In this document: positions 11,857-22,350 of the stretch, piece after piece
Numbering within the stretch: position 1 is the first letter of the stretch
How the letters are laid out: every line of letters begins with the position of its first letter
NCBI GenBank assembly: GCA_023374045.1
Contig: CM041778.1
Span: 289,517,533-289,581,532 of the forward strand
Length of the DNA: 64,000 nt
Direction: 5' to 3'
From: Limonium bicolor
Taxonomy: Eukaryota > Streptophyta > Magnoliopsida > Caryophyllales > Plumbaginaceae
Position numbers and translations under genes: made by a program
Notes under the pieces: generated by a model
Seen by the model: the letters and a program-made list of their open reading frames with translations, nothing else
What the model was told of the DNA's origin: nothing
Database searches by the model: none

Positions 11857-14608
11857 TGAAATACCCCAAACCTAAGTATGCTAAGTAAACATCAAGTTAT
11901 GATTTGATAAGGCTAAAACATGCCTTAGAAACATTGGTAGAAAATTTAAACCAAGGAAAACAAAGGAAACCGCCATAAGGGCAATTTAAGCAAAAGTGTG
12001 CTCTAAGCTTGGAGTGACTTTGATTAGCACCCAAATATCATTATAAGACCTTATTAACATGCTAATAGACATGTTAAATCAATTACCATATAAAACCAAG
12101 CTCAAAAACAAGCTTAAACACAAAATGTGCTTTAAGACTACTTAAAGCACCTTTTTGAGAAATTATCTTAGAAATGAGTTTTGAGTGGCTAAATGCCCAT
12201 GAATACACCTTAATCAACATGTGTACTAATTAGTATCACATTAGGAAGCCTAAATCAATGAGAAACCAAAAATTTCACAAATTTGTGCACTAATTATGAA
12301 TAGTACCCAAATAGTGCCCAAAATAAGTCAAATGACTTTCTTAAGTGGTCAATGGTCAAACAACACCTAAATATCTAAGTAAATGAGAGGGGGACGGTTT
12401 TAAGGTGATGAGTCACCATAGGCTTCATCCAAGTAAGAAAAGAAGAGAAAGTGAGTGGAAAAAGACTATTTACCTTTATTAAGCAAATATCTCCTTTAAG
12501 CCTCTTCTCTCTCCTCTCTTCTTCATTTCCTTTCTTCCCCACTTAATTCTTCTTCATTATCCCAGTGGAAAACCGTGAGTGCATCCCCCATTCTAGCTCC
12601 ACCTTGTCTTGCTCACCAAATACTCATTTTAGCTCCAAATCAAAAAGTGAGCATAGATTATTCTTAGTTGGAGCAAGGCCTTCATTTATATCTTTTCAAA
12701 TCCTTTAAAGATCAAGTTTGGTGCCATGAGAAAATTCCATTGATGGAGGAAAATCAAGTTTGAAGAGCTCTTTTGGTTCTCCATTCATCCAAGGTAATGA
12801 AAGTGAAAGAAAAATCAATTTTCCTCCATTTTTCATATATGGCCGAAAATTTTCCTCGTAAGATGGCTTGTTTACTCCTTGTTCTAGCCTTGATTCATTG
12901 TTCAAAAGACTTGGGAAGGTCTTGCCTTGCTTCATTATAAAAGCCATTCCAAAATTCAAAGGTAAACATACACTCTTAAGCTTTAAAACACATATTATGA
13001 CCTAAGAATGAGTTCTATGAGTTTAGGCTTATTGCTTAGTGTTCATTAAATTATGTGAATGTGGATTAGAACATTGGCAAGAGGATTGAAGTCCTTGCCG
13101 AAATTCAATCAAGAAAACCAAAGGAGGGAAGTAAGAGAAGCTTGAGAAAAACAAGGTAAATGCTTTACCTAATGGTGGTTCAAGGTTTTAAGGGATGAGA
13201 TTTAGATAAGTACTAGTGTAGCTTAAAGCTTACATTATGTAATGGGTTATATAACCTAGGAAATAGAATTTAAACAGGCTTGTGAACTTGTGACTAAGGA
13301 GCCAATGGGAATGAGTTAGTAAGATAAGCTTAAGGTGAATTATGAGAACACTTATATTGCTATGGGAGCACTGTTGTGTGTATTTGCAGGTTGAAAGCTT
13401 TTATATGTGGGAAATTCAGTGTTTAAGTTTAAGGCATTTAAGGGCCTAAGAGCCATGTCATTTAAGAGCCTTAGTGCTATGCAATTTAAGATTATTGCAC
13501 TATATTGAGTTTGTTATGAATGGGTTGATTTGGGTGAGAAAATATGATGAGAAAAGATTTGATGTGTGTGAGGTGATTGTATGAGAAAAACCATGCATAT
13601 GGGCATGATAATATACTAGAGGAGCAATGGCGAAATTCGAGTAGAAAACAAAGTGTTTAAGTGGTGGTTGTGAATTAATATGACCTAGGATTTACTAGGA
13701 ACCATCAAAAGGAATTTGAGTGGAAATGAGTTAACAAAGGTGTTCTTGAGAATTGGAATGACCTAGAGTTGTCTAGGAGGAATTAGAGGATTGGTGGGTG
13801 TATTAAACACACCAAAGTCATGGTATGAGGAATGTTGAGACTTGTGCAAAAATCGGTAGGAAATGATGTATAATACTTTGAGATGATTTAGGTATGAACT
13901 AGAGAATATAACGATGAGAAATTTGGGTAGCTTGTGTAAGTGGTGAAGATGCTAGTAGTGGATTTATAAGGTTATAGTTTGGATGGTAATGAGTGGACTT
14001 GGGTGATGGAAGTGAAAATTTTAGGAGAATGTTGTAAATTGTCAAGGAAAATGACTAGGAATGTATAAGGGTGTTTAACCATGAGCATGGTGAGTAAATT
14101 GAGTAAAGGAGATAGAAATGTCTAAGGAGGGTGTAGGATGATCAAGGTAAATGAAGAACAATGTTAAGGTGCTAAGAGGATGGAAAGAAATGTATAGGTA
14201 CGTTCAAGAGTTTAGGAGTAATGAGCAACAAATGGTAAGGAGAGAGATTTGTGCATGGAGATACAAGATAACCTTGAGAGGTTTAGCAAAGGAAAGATGG
14301 GTGAATGATGATGTTTGAGGAGTAGCTATATGGGATGAAATGAAACATTTTGGTTAGTTGGAGTTTTAGACAAAATCTACATGTTGGAAGTGTAAGGAAT
14401 TACGTTATAAGTGTTAAGAGTTTAGTAAGAACTTGAATAATGATCAAGGAATTTTGGAGGAGAGTTAATCCATGAGTTAGGAGGATTTTAAGTGCTAAAA
14501 TGGTGTTTAAACTTGTGTGAATACATGGGGAAAGATTAGAAAAAGATTGGACAAAAGAACAAGTGTGGAATAAAGTTCAAAACTGTAAAATTTAACAGTT
14601 TAAAGTGT

Positions 14609-14789
14609 GGTCCGGGACTTGGTCCTTGGATAAAGTCCCGGACCAGCACCAAAAACCTGCCGAGAATCTGTTTCAGAGGTGGTCCGGGACCTAGGTTAGG
14701 TACAAAGACCCGGACTACCCCATAAATAAGCTCGAGAGTACATCAGACACATTGGTCCGGGACCTTAGGTCTGGACCATGTCCCGGACC
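14609..14789 (+). repeat. Word-word-inverted-word cluster (GGTCCGG)
   Basis: Three modules of exactly 36 bp lie at 14609-14644, 14681-14716 and 14754-14789, with starts 72 and 73 bp apart. Each begins GGTCCGGGAC, has a second, weaker GGTCC-like copy 12-14 bp after the first, and ends in the inverted word CCCGGACC (CCCGGACT in the second). The sequence between modules is not repeated in any obvious way. The Tekay-1 LTR lacks this cluster. Confidence 0.88.
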
Positions 14790-15774
14790 AGGCAATTTTA
14801 CAAAGAAAGTGTGCTTTTTAAGTGGTAAATGGACGGGGATTGTTGGGTAATGCTATTATAAGGTTGTTAAGAGTTGTGTGGTGGAATTTTAAGGCCATTG
14901 GAGGCGTGAACAAGTGTGAGGTAAATGAGAAGTAAATATCATAAGTGGTTAAGCTTGAACTATAATGATTTAGTGGTATTTAGATGGAGATCATTAGTGA
15001 TGATATGAGTTAGGTTAACTAAAAGAAATTAACCACCTAATTCGATCAATGTTTTAGGGTTTGAGAATTTGGACTCCGGAGGAGAGTAAGCAACCGAATG
15101 ACCAACGGTGAACGGTATGGTCTTCTTGTGACCTGCTTGCTAACGAGGTGTCCCTCAGCTTGTGTGCTATTTGTTTATGTGTGCCGACTAAACAAGATAA
15201 AGCATGTATCCGGAATATTATGTTTGTTGTGTGATTGTGATGCACTAACACAACTTACCTTGAGAACTTACTAACTAATGTTTAGTAAACAATGGTGTGA
15301 GATTAAGGACACTCCCTGGCATTGTTTTATTAGTAACCGAAAGAGGCTAACTAACAAACATTGACTTTAAGGCTTCCACTAACTGGAACTTGGGGGGGGG
15401 GGGGAGTGAGGAATCCGGAATCGATCCGACACATGTGTATTAGGGGAGGTTGGTATCCTTATCAGGTACCAACTTCCAAATATGACTTGTCTTCAGACTC
15501 GTCGCCTAGAGTCGACATATAGACTCGACCTCCTCGGACTTCTTGTTTTAGGAGGGAGGCATACTGAGATGGTGTGGTGGGATCTACCTAAATCCCAACT
15601 AATTCTAACAAATATTGTTTATGTAAACCAATGGAGCTGATAACTCATTGGTTAGGGTTACTTGACCCGACAAGATAAACAATGAATTAAGGAACAACCA
15701 TTCTAATTAATGAACGGTTGACTTAATTGGGTTAAGAACTGAGATAAGATTGAGATAAGGCTTGAGATAAGATA

Positions 15775-15779
15775 CAACC
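15775..15779. other. Target site duplication, left copy
   Basis: CAACC directly precedes the first array LTR and is repeated at 52720-52724 directly after the last one. A 5-bp duplication is normal for a single LTR-retrotransposon integration, so the whole 37-kb array behaves as one insertion. Confidence 0.9.
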
Positions 15780-17555
15780 TGTTATACCCAAAATTTTGAC
15801 CCCCTGGTTAAGGTCTACGAGGTTGTGAGAGCCATCTCCATCAAACAGTAAGAGACTCCGGCCCGATCGGCGTGTTCCAGGGCCTGGGGAGCAGCTTCGT
15901 CATTGTCAGGGGCGTTTTCGTAATTTTTAAGGCTTCTGAGTTCTCCTATAGGCTTTCTCTCTCCTCCAAAGGGTGCCCAAATCAGCTCGAAATGCTTTGA
16001 TATTTTAACCCATGATAGAGGATGACATTTTAAGCATAATGGCGTTGGAATTTTGATTTTTCGAATTTCCAATAATTTTCTAGCAATTTCTGATTGAATC
16101 TGACGAGAAATTCAATTTAAAAATGCTCCAGCATTTAAAAAATTCGTTTCCACCTCAGAAAATTCATAATATCCATTCTTGACATGTGGTTAAAATTTCA
16201 TAGCAAAATTCCTTTGGGAAGTTACTCAGTTAAAATATCGAAAAATCTTACTTTTACTAGATTCTCTTTATCTTTAAGAAAGTCTATATAAGGGGATAGG
16301 TTTTTGGATAAAATCAGAACCTCACATACTCAAGAACCCTAGAGAGTCAGAAAAGGCAGCCTCCTCTCTCTCTCTCACGTTTTCCAACACCCGGCCACCC
16401 AAATCATACCGAAAATCCCCCGAAATCATCATCTAAACACGTTTTCCAATTCCCAAGCACCAATAATCATCAAAACCCCACAAAACACACCAAAACGTGA
16501 AGAACAGCAAGAACAACAACAACCAAAGCTGGTTCGAAGTCCCTTCGGGTCTACCATCAACGAAGCACTTGACGAATCCCGGTGTGAAGAAACGTTGTGA
16601 ATCCGAAGGTAAAACAGGTAGAAACTCAGCCTCCCTAATTCTCCACGGTATTATCTGTCTTGCCTCGAAATTTGAGCTCAAACTAACCTTCGTGGCTTCT
16701 GTATTGCTGTTTGTTTAAGCCTCTGTCAGATAACTTGTTTGCTAAGTTTCGTGCTTAATTCGAATTCAAATTGAAAACTTTCAATCACTAACGTCTTGTA
16801 CATCTTTCAGGCTACACACCCTTAAAATTTGAGCTCAAAACACCCTCGGGAACCTTCTGAAAACCCCTGTCCGTGGGTGGTCCGTGACCTCGGACCTATG
16901 GTCCGGGACCTCGGACGCGTTGTCCGAGACCACGGACACCCACGGACGGCGGCGGGATTTTAAAAATTCAAAATTTAGGTTTTTTCTAATGATGTCCGGG
17001 CCCACGGACAGCCTGTCCGTGGCCCCGGACTTTGCAAATTTTCGTTTTCCTTTAATTTCGACTTTTCTGTATATTTAGGTTAACTGGGGTCCGTGGTCTC
17101 GGACATTAGGTCCGTGGCTACGGACGGAAACAAAATTTGACCTAATTCCCTCCGAAACCCTAGTTTAGGTAGCTTTCAATTTCACTTTAATTTTCTGTCA
17201 AAAAATGCTAAAAACACAAAAAAAAAACAGAAGCGCGCGCACTTAGGTTAAAACGACTCGTAATAAGCCGTAAATAAACTAAGTAGAGGAAAAACGACTT
17301 CTGAGGGTAATGAAAGTAATTGAACCCTAAATAAGTCGAATATCAAGCCCCCGAACCCGAACTCTCCTTTCCTAATTTAATCTAGGTCAAAATTAGGTGG
17401 CGACTCATAATAGGTTCCAGTGAGCTAGCTTAGGTTTTAATAATTATTGTTATGTGACATAGTTATTAATCTTAGGTTATAAGTGGACCTAAAACCCGTT
17501 TAGATCCTAATCAACTTTAATTAACATAGGATAGGGTTTAAAATCGAGGCTCACA
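15780..17555 (+). mobile_element. Array LTR 1
   Basis: The LTR is 1776 bp, with ends TGTTATACCCAAAATTTTGA and AAAATCGAGGCTCACA. A TATA box (TATATAAGG, 16285-16293) sits about 500 bp in, and the long pyrimidine-rich and palindrome-rich stretch after it would be transcribed leader. A private base change turns AGCTCGCGC into AGCGCGCGC near 17233. It lacks the CCG present in most copies before TCCGAAACC (about 17150), a gap shared with LTR 4. Confidence 0.9.
16880..17125 (+). repeat. Seven 16-bp imperfect palindromes, GTCCG-N6-CGGAC
   Basis: The copies are at 16880, 16901, 16922, 16994, 17015, 17089 and 17110, each exactly 16 bp from GTCCG to CGGAC with six variable middle bases. They pair into 37-bp modules (16901-16937, 16994-17030, 17089-17125) whose two palindromes start 21 bp apart, plus one extra copy in front. 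They lie about 0.6-0.8 kb after the TATA box, so they should be in the transcript. The cluster recurs in all six LTRs. Confidence 0.93.
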
Positions 17556-17558
17556 GAC

Positions 17559-17576
17559 TGGCGACTCTGCTGGGGA
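17559..17576 (+). other. Primer binding site, tRNA-Arg type
   Basis: TGGCGACTCTGCTGGGGA begins 4 bases after the LTR end and is complementary to the 3' end of a plant tRNA-Arg, the primer described for Ogre elements. It is repeated after LTRs 2 to 5 (near 24599, 31660, 38700 and 45760). It is absent after LTR 6, where the array ends. Confidence 0.88.
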
Positions 17577-17739
17577 CAACTTCTTAATTTTAACTTGTTT
17601 TAATTTTAAGAAAGAGGGCTTAACTCGAAAATGTTTATTTATGGCTTTATTACTTTGTTTGTTTACTTTTGTGCGCACTTTAATTTTTGCACCCTTGCAT
17701 CATATGAGAGCGAGGGTCCACACAAACCGGTTCTACCCC

Positions 17740-18030
17740 GGGACCCGTTTGAGGGTCCCCTGTCAGGGACTCACACCTTTTAGGTGATGTGAATAAGTGG
17801 GGGAAAAGAGGAGGGTGTCGTCTAACCACACCCCCTTTATACCTGGGCTTTAGCCCCAAGCATTTTCCTGGCAGTACCCTTACCTAGCCCATTGTTTGGT
17901 CAGTCAAAGACCTGACCGTAGACGCACACCTTCAGGTGATGTGGAAAAAGTGGGGAAGCCCAAAGAGAATAGCGTGCAAGCCCTATTCCTTTGAGGTGAC
18001 CTGGGCCCATGCCCCAAGCACCTCTCCGGA
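17740..18030 (+). promoter_or_regulatory. Leader with two homologous structured RNA-like domains
   Basis: Two domains of about 130 bp share order and loops but not stem sequences. The first hairpin is GGGACCC/GGGTCCC (17740-17759) in domain 1 and GGTCAG/CTGACC (17898-17917) in domain 2. A small ACACCT/AGGTG hairpin follows in both (17773 and 17926). The third is GGGTGT/ACACCC (17813-17833) in domain 1 and GAATAG/CTATTC (17967-17988) in domain 2, with loops CGTCTAACC and CGTGCAAGCC and an A-C mismatch below each stem. Both end with CCTGGGC and GCCCCAAGCA. The compensating changes suggest selection for pairing. A packaging, dimerisation or translation signal is possible, but none is shown. All five internal regions keep it. 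Confidence 0.72.
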
Positions 18031-18084
18031 TCGATCCATACCCGTTTGGATTTAAACGTCTAGTGAGGACATGTTGAATTTGTG

Positions 18085-18640
18085 TGGGCCTTGTTTGCTT
18101 GTATGATCGGCCCATTACACAGCCTACAGATTGATAGGAACTTTTCCTACATTAACCTAGCCCAACCCGAATTGGCGGCTCTATTTGTTTGCGGCCCAGA
18201 GGTCCCGTTTGGTTTAATATGTGAGTCATTCGGGCTTCGGCCCAAAAGCTTAGACTTAGGTGATTTCTCTTCTGGCCCAATTTGAATTATCCAATTATTT
18301 ATAGGCCCATAAAAAAGAAATTCACCTGAACTTTAAATTACCCACAAGTCCTTCTTCGGCTTCGCAACCATCTTCTCTGGCCCAAAGAAGTTAGGCCCAT
18401 TTGTGATTTAGGGACCATTCCAGCCCATGTGCCTCACTTCAGGCCCAAACACATTCCGGCCCAAGGGCTCATTCTGGTCTAGGTAGACTTCTTATCATGA
18501 CCCTAACCCAAAACCCTAGGTCTAGGTGTCACCTCGCAGGCCCAATCAAAGCCATCTGTTTAGATTTCAGTCCAAATTCCAGTTCACAGTCTGAAAGATA
18601 CTCCAGCTCAAACACCTCACTTTCTGGGTATCCTGGCCCA
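18085..18640 (+). promoter_or_regulatory. Dense cluster of GGCCCA motifs
   Basis: GGCCCA occurs on the plus strand at 18109, 18193, 18239, 18274, 18304, 18379, 18394, 18442, 18458, 18539 and 18635, and as TGGGCC at 18085. About 0.3 would be expected by chance over this length on both strands. TGGGCC is the plant site II motif bound by TCP factors, but here it lies inside the transcribed leader upstream of gag and almost all copies face the same way. An RNA-level role or an old decayed repeat is equally possible. Confidence 0.7.
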
Positions 18641-18770
18641 CTTGCTTTCAGCCTAAGTCTGTTTCGATCTATCTTGTGAAGCGTCATGTTTCAGCCCACT
18701 TCCTTTTGTTAGCTAATAATGGACACCTTGGACACAGGTAGACTCAAGTCCTAAGTGCGGTCCAATCGAC

Positions 18771-19418
18771 ATGGAAGCCCAGCTCGCAATTTTGGAACAA
18801 AAGCACATGGCCACCATTGAAGCCATGGAACAGAGGCATAGTGCTGCCATGGACGCCGTGGAATCTAACTACGTTGCCGTTATCAAAGAGTTGAAAGAAA
18901 AGGCTCTTTCCCTCGAGTCCGAACGTCAAGCTCGGGATGAGTTAGTGGACAGGCTTCTCAACACCCTTTATGACTGCATTGAAGTTGGCTCTGTTAGGGT
19001 CCGAGGATCGAAGGGGAATGTCAAAGAAATTGCTACGGAACTCAGGAAAGTGATTAGGCAACCGGGAGCAGCAACTTGCATCCAAAGCTGCACTCGCAAG
19101 AGAACCAGGCGACATGAGGAAGTCAGTGATCAACAGTCAAGAGGACCTGGTTGGAGCATTGGGACAGTAGAACCACCCCGACGGAATTCTCGACAGAGAG
19201 AGTTTACAGACATCGGTCGAACACCAAGACAAGCACTTGAAGAGCTTCGAGGAAGATATCCGATGCAACCGCTCACCCTAAGGCCAGGAACTACTCATTT
19301 GGGGAAGGATCTTAATCAATTTTGTCACTTCCACCAGCTGCCCGGTCACGACACTGACCACTGCAGGGCCCTACAACACAGAATCCAGGATCTAATTGAC
19401 CAAGGGCTCCAATTCTAA
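18771..19418 (+). CDS. Reduced Gag-like protein, array unit 1
   Basis: The 215-aa protein has an N-terminal coiled-coil-like stretch (about residues 1-65, rich in Glu, Ala, Met and Leu heptads) and a basic middle (about 105-145). Its C-terminal part has a zinc-knuckle-like CX2HX4HX4C (Cys185, His188, His193, Cys198) followed by RIQDLID, which matches the Gag C-terminus of Tat/Ogre elements. Full Tat/Ogre Gag proteins are much longer, so the central capsid region appears to be missing. The ATG at 18771 is the first of the open frame and follows the long leader. No pol frame follows. It may bind or package the element RNA while relying on a helper for enzymes. Confidence 0.75.
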   Translation: MEAQLAILEQKHMATIEAMEQRHSAAMDAVESNYVAVIKELKEKALSLESERQARDELVDRLLNTLYDCIEVGSVRVRGSKGNVKEIATELRKVIRQPGAATCIQSCTRKRTRRHEEVSDQQSRGPGWSIGTVEPPRRNSRQREFTDIGRTPRQALEELRGRYPMQPLTLRPGTTHLGKDLNQFCHFHQLPGHDTDHCRALQHRIQDLIDQGLQF

Positions 19419-20920
19419 GAACATGGTGGAGAGCGTAGAGCACGCGTGCCCAAGCATCATCAAAAATGTTGCATTTCTTTTCTTGATTAGTTGTCTTTCA
19501 ACTTTTGTAGTAGTTAGTTCCCTTGACCATTTTCGGTAGTTTTCCTGAGTTTGTAATTTCCAACATTATTCTTCTTGTTGAATAAAACATAGTTCCATAA
19601 TCTTTGTGCAAAGCATTATTCATTAATTCGAAAAACTAAAAAAAAGAGCACTCACGTTTTTCAAGGATCACGAAGTAATCATTTTCTGACTATGCAACGG
19701 AATACAAAGACTTACATTTTGTTTCTGAAAATCTGAACATGCCTAACCAAACACTGCAACTCACAACCCACAAAGAGGTTCAAGGTCCACATCTATTGAA
19801 TTGTTGTCGCAAACCCCAAAATCAATACTAGGGGCAATCTAAGTTTAAGTTCGTCATCTTTTATCTTTTGTTTAAATGTGCGAACGAGTTTCGGAGTGAA
19901 AATCTCGCGAGAGTGTCTTGAGCGGAAAAACCATGAGCAAACGAGCGTGTCATTTTTACACGACTCCGGTGAGACCACATCCAAAGGTGAGGTAAACGGC
20001 ATAACTCCGACCGAAGGAGATAATTTGTAAATTTACGCTTAGACCTGTGAAAAGTAACAAAGAACGGATATACAACTATCAGGAATGACAAAGCACCTAG
20101 GTACAGCACCACATGGCCAAAAGCTTGCAAACCCTGTCATTAAACCCTAGGCACCCCCGCTGAGCTTTTGATATATGACCTCTTTTACAACACTACAAAC
20201 TCCACAGAATAAGCCAGCCAATGGTGAATACCCGACCCGGTGACCAAAGGATGCAAGGAGCCCGACTTCCGAACAGCAACTTCACAAGTCCAAAGAAGCA
20301 GAACTGCTACCAGCATGACGGAGTGATCCGCAAATGGCCCCAAAGTGGCACAGGATCCAAATGCGCTAACATCAAAAACAGCTCTCAAAGTTCAAAACCG
20401 GGAAACACAAGAACCCCGGAGGAAAAGAGATTCAAAGAAAGGCAAACCTGGAAAGCCTCGAAGTAATCCAAAATCAGTAGAAAGAGAGAAGGCGCAAGGA
20501 ACAACCCAAAAGTTCTAAGTTCCAAGCTCATAAGCGAAGTCATCACGAAGTAGCCAAACGACTTCAAGGCAAAGAAGACAAGTCCGAGAGAAGGTGGAAG
20601 TTGCAGCTTTGGTCACCCTTATAGCTCCACATACCTGAAATATCCCTCCATGGTCCCGTTGTCTTTCATCACACCCCATGGCCATGTTATAAGCTTTAAA
20701 GACTTCCACTTGATAGTTGTGTATCTAATCACGTGAAAGTAACAGATCGAATGCGTAAATTCATCAAATATCGAATTCAATGGTCTAGAAGTTGTGACCG
20801 TAGGGGAGGAACGAGTGCAAACACCAAACACGCCGAGTGTAGGTTAGGAAACACCACGTGAAAACATAAGCCTTGACCCTGTGAGGACGAGACTCGTTCG
20901 CACGTTTAATAAAAGAAAAT
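19419..20920 (+). other. Post-gag non-coding region, unit 1
   Basis: About 1.5 kb follow gag without a supported gene. There is a possible polyadenylation-type AATAAA at about 19580 and a PPT-like ACTAGGGGCAATC at about 19828. The small frames on either strand (60-92 aa) match nothing I know and are shadows in a sequence that is nearly identical in all units. Confidence 0.55.
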
Positions 20921-21017
20921 ACTGGGGGCAATCGATCGTTCCGATCGATTGCCATGAACTCTAGCTCAGATTGTCTTAAGGGAAATACTGGGGGCAATTG
21001 TTGGTTCCAACAATTGC
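20917..21017 (+). other. Twin hairpins, each after a PPT-like AATACTGGGGGCAAT
   Basis: The first hairpin (20927-20953) has a perfect 12-bp stem, GGCAATCGATCG, with a 3-base loop. The second (20994-21017) has a perfect 11-bp stem, GCAATTGTTGG, with a 2-base centre. Both stems start inside the same purine-rich motif, which resembles the true polypurine tract before each LTR (GGGGGGCAATC then TG). Both recur in all units, for example near 27968 and 28035 in unit 2. Confidence 0.8.
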
Positions 21018-21068
21018 TATGACAACACCAATTGGAACCCAAAGCCCTTACCTCCACACCACCACTAC

Positions 21069-21245
21069 ACAGGCCCACAAAAGCCTTTACCTGCACATCA
21101 AACACCACAAGCCCACAAAAGCCTTTTCCTGCACATCAAACACCACAAGCCCACATAAGCCTTTACTTTCACACCATACACCACACAAGCCCAAACCACT
21201 ACACAGGCCCACATAAGCCCTTACCTTTACATCATACACTATACC
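21069..21245 (+). repeat. 38-bp tandem repeat with AAGCCCACA core
   Basis: GCCCAC starts at 21073, 21111 and 21149 in exact 38-bp steps, with further degraded copies to about 21245. Units read as GCCCACAAAAGCC followed by a CAC-rich tail. It is present in all five internal regions. Confidence 0.82.
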
Positions 21246-21577
21246 CCACCGATGGCATGTTCATCTCCTAGGAGATAAATTACAAGTCCGAAATCTATGG
21301 TCAGAAATGATAATTTCACCTTCCTTTTCAGTAAACAGAATTTTCTTCAAACACTGCCACGTTTGGCACCTTTTCCAACAAATTCCTGTTTCGGACGAGT
21401 ATCTTTCATATATTTTGATTGTGTACATCTTATCGTCATTGCCATGTTTGGCACTCCAGTGATCAGTTTTTACCATTTGCACGAGACCATTATCCTCCTA
21501 ACTTATTTTGAGTTCGAGACCCAAAATCGGTGCAAGGCCCTGCAGATTCCTCTTTCAGTGCGAGACCCAGCATCTTC

Positions 21578-22040
21578 AACCAGTACGAGACCTAGTATCA
21601 TCTTCCGTGCGAGACCCATCATCTTCTTCAGAGCGAGACCGAGCGTCATCATCCAGTGCGAGACCAGTACGAGACCTAGTATCATCTTCCGTGCGAGACC
21701 CATCATCTTCTTCAGAGCGAGACCGAGCGTCATCATCCAGTGCGAGACCAGTACGAGACCTAGTATCATCTTCCGTGCGAGACCCATCATCTTCTTCAGT
21801 GCGAGACCGAGCGTCATCATCCAGTGCGAGACCATACGAGACCTAGTATCATCTTCCGTGCGAGACCCATCATCTTCTTCAAGCGAGACCGAGCATCATC
21901 ATCCAGTGCGAGACCAGTACGAGACCTAGTATCATCTTCCGTGCGAGACCCATCATCTTCTTCAGAGCGAGACCGAGCGTCATCATCCAGTGCGAGACCG
22001 GTACGAGACCTAGTATCATCTTCAGTGCGAGGTAGAGCGT
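21578..22040 (+). repeat. 84-bp tandem repeat, unit 1
   Basis: There are about five copies of an 84-bp unit, one of them shortened, plus a degraded end copy. Inside each unit the word CGAGACC comes four times at steps of 24, 24, 25 and 11 bp, so it is a higher-order repeat. Because 84 is divisible by 3 and the unit has no stop in several frames, long open frames appear on both strands here. These are not genes. Confidence 0.92.
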
Positions 22041-22199
22041 GATCTAAGTGCGGGGCAGAGGCAATAAGTCCCCATCTTCATGTCACTTCTTGGGAGAAAC
22101 AACTAGTGGCAGTGGCAATAAGTCCCTTGGTACTCTAGAAGTTATCCCAGCACCCATTGGTGGCGGGCATAGTCCCCATAGTATACCAACCAGGACATT

Positions 22200-22335
22200 G
22201 GAACGGGTTTCGGTCCCCAAAGCATCCGCATCATCAGCATCATCCCATCATCACATCATCAACACCATCGGCATTATCACCAGTATCAGCATCATTTGCA
22301 GCATTCATTTCAGCATTCTTGCATTTGCATCCAGT
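22200..22335 (+). repeat. CAT/CAG trinucleotide-rich tract, unit 1
   Basis: This is an irregular run of catcatcagcatcatc-type trinucleotides between the 84-bp and 45-bp arrays. It varies in length between units. In front of it units 2-5 have three copies of a GGGCAG-GGCAATAAGTCCCC motif, the third of which is altered in unit 1. Confidence 0.75.
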
Positions 22336-22350
22336 TTTCACACCCTAGGC

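Larger units (their letters stand above)
11857..15779 (+). mobile_element. Tekay-2 3' LTR, first part (split by array)
   Basis: This starts TGAAATACCCCAAACC after a polypurine tract, as in the Tekay-1 LTR, and is interrupted at 15779 by the Tat/Ogre-lineage array. The rest continues at 52725-53411. Joined, the LTR would be about 4.6 kb, somewhat longer than in Tekay-1. It has the palindromic module cluster at 14609-14789 and a run of 13 G at about 15392-15404. I find no gene in it. A small frame on the minus strand at 12705-12959 has no recognisable feature. Confidence 0.8.

Noticed and set aside
15392..15404. Run of 13 G as a quadruplex-type regulatory element
   Set aside because: It is a single homopolymer in a decayed LTR, prone to sequencing error, and the homologous place in the Tekay-1 LTR has only three G.
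16433..16718. Frame of up to 93 aa downstream of the TATA box in the array LTRs
   Set aside because: It is frameshifted or shortened in several LTR copies (73, 74, 68 and 93 aa), unlike gag, so coding constraint is not supported.
21503..22042. Long open frames on both strands in the 84-bp repeat (also in units 2-5), up to about 250 aa
   Set aside because: The unit length is a multiple of three and lacks stops in several frames, so frames stay open automatically. Products are low-complexity repeats, and small indels shift them between units.
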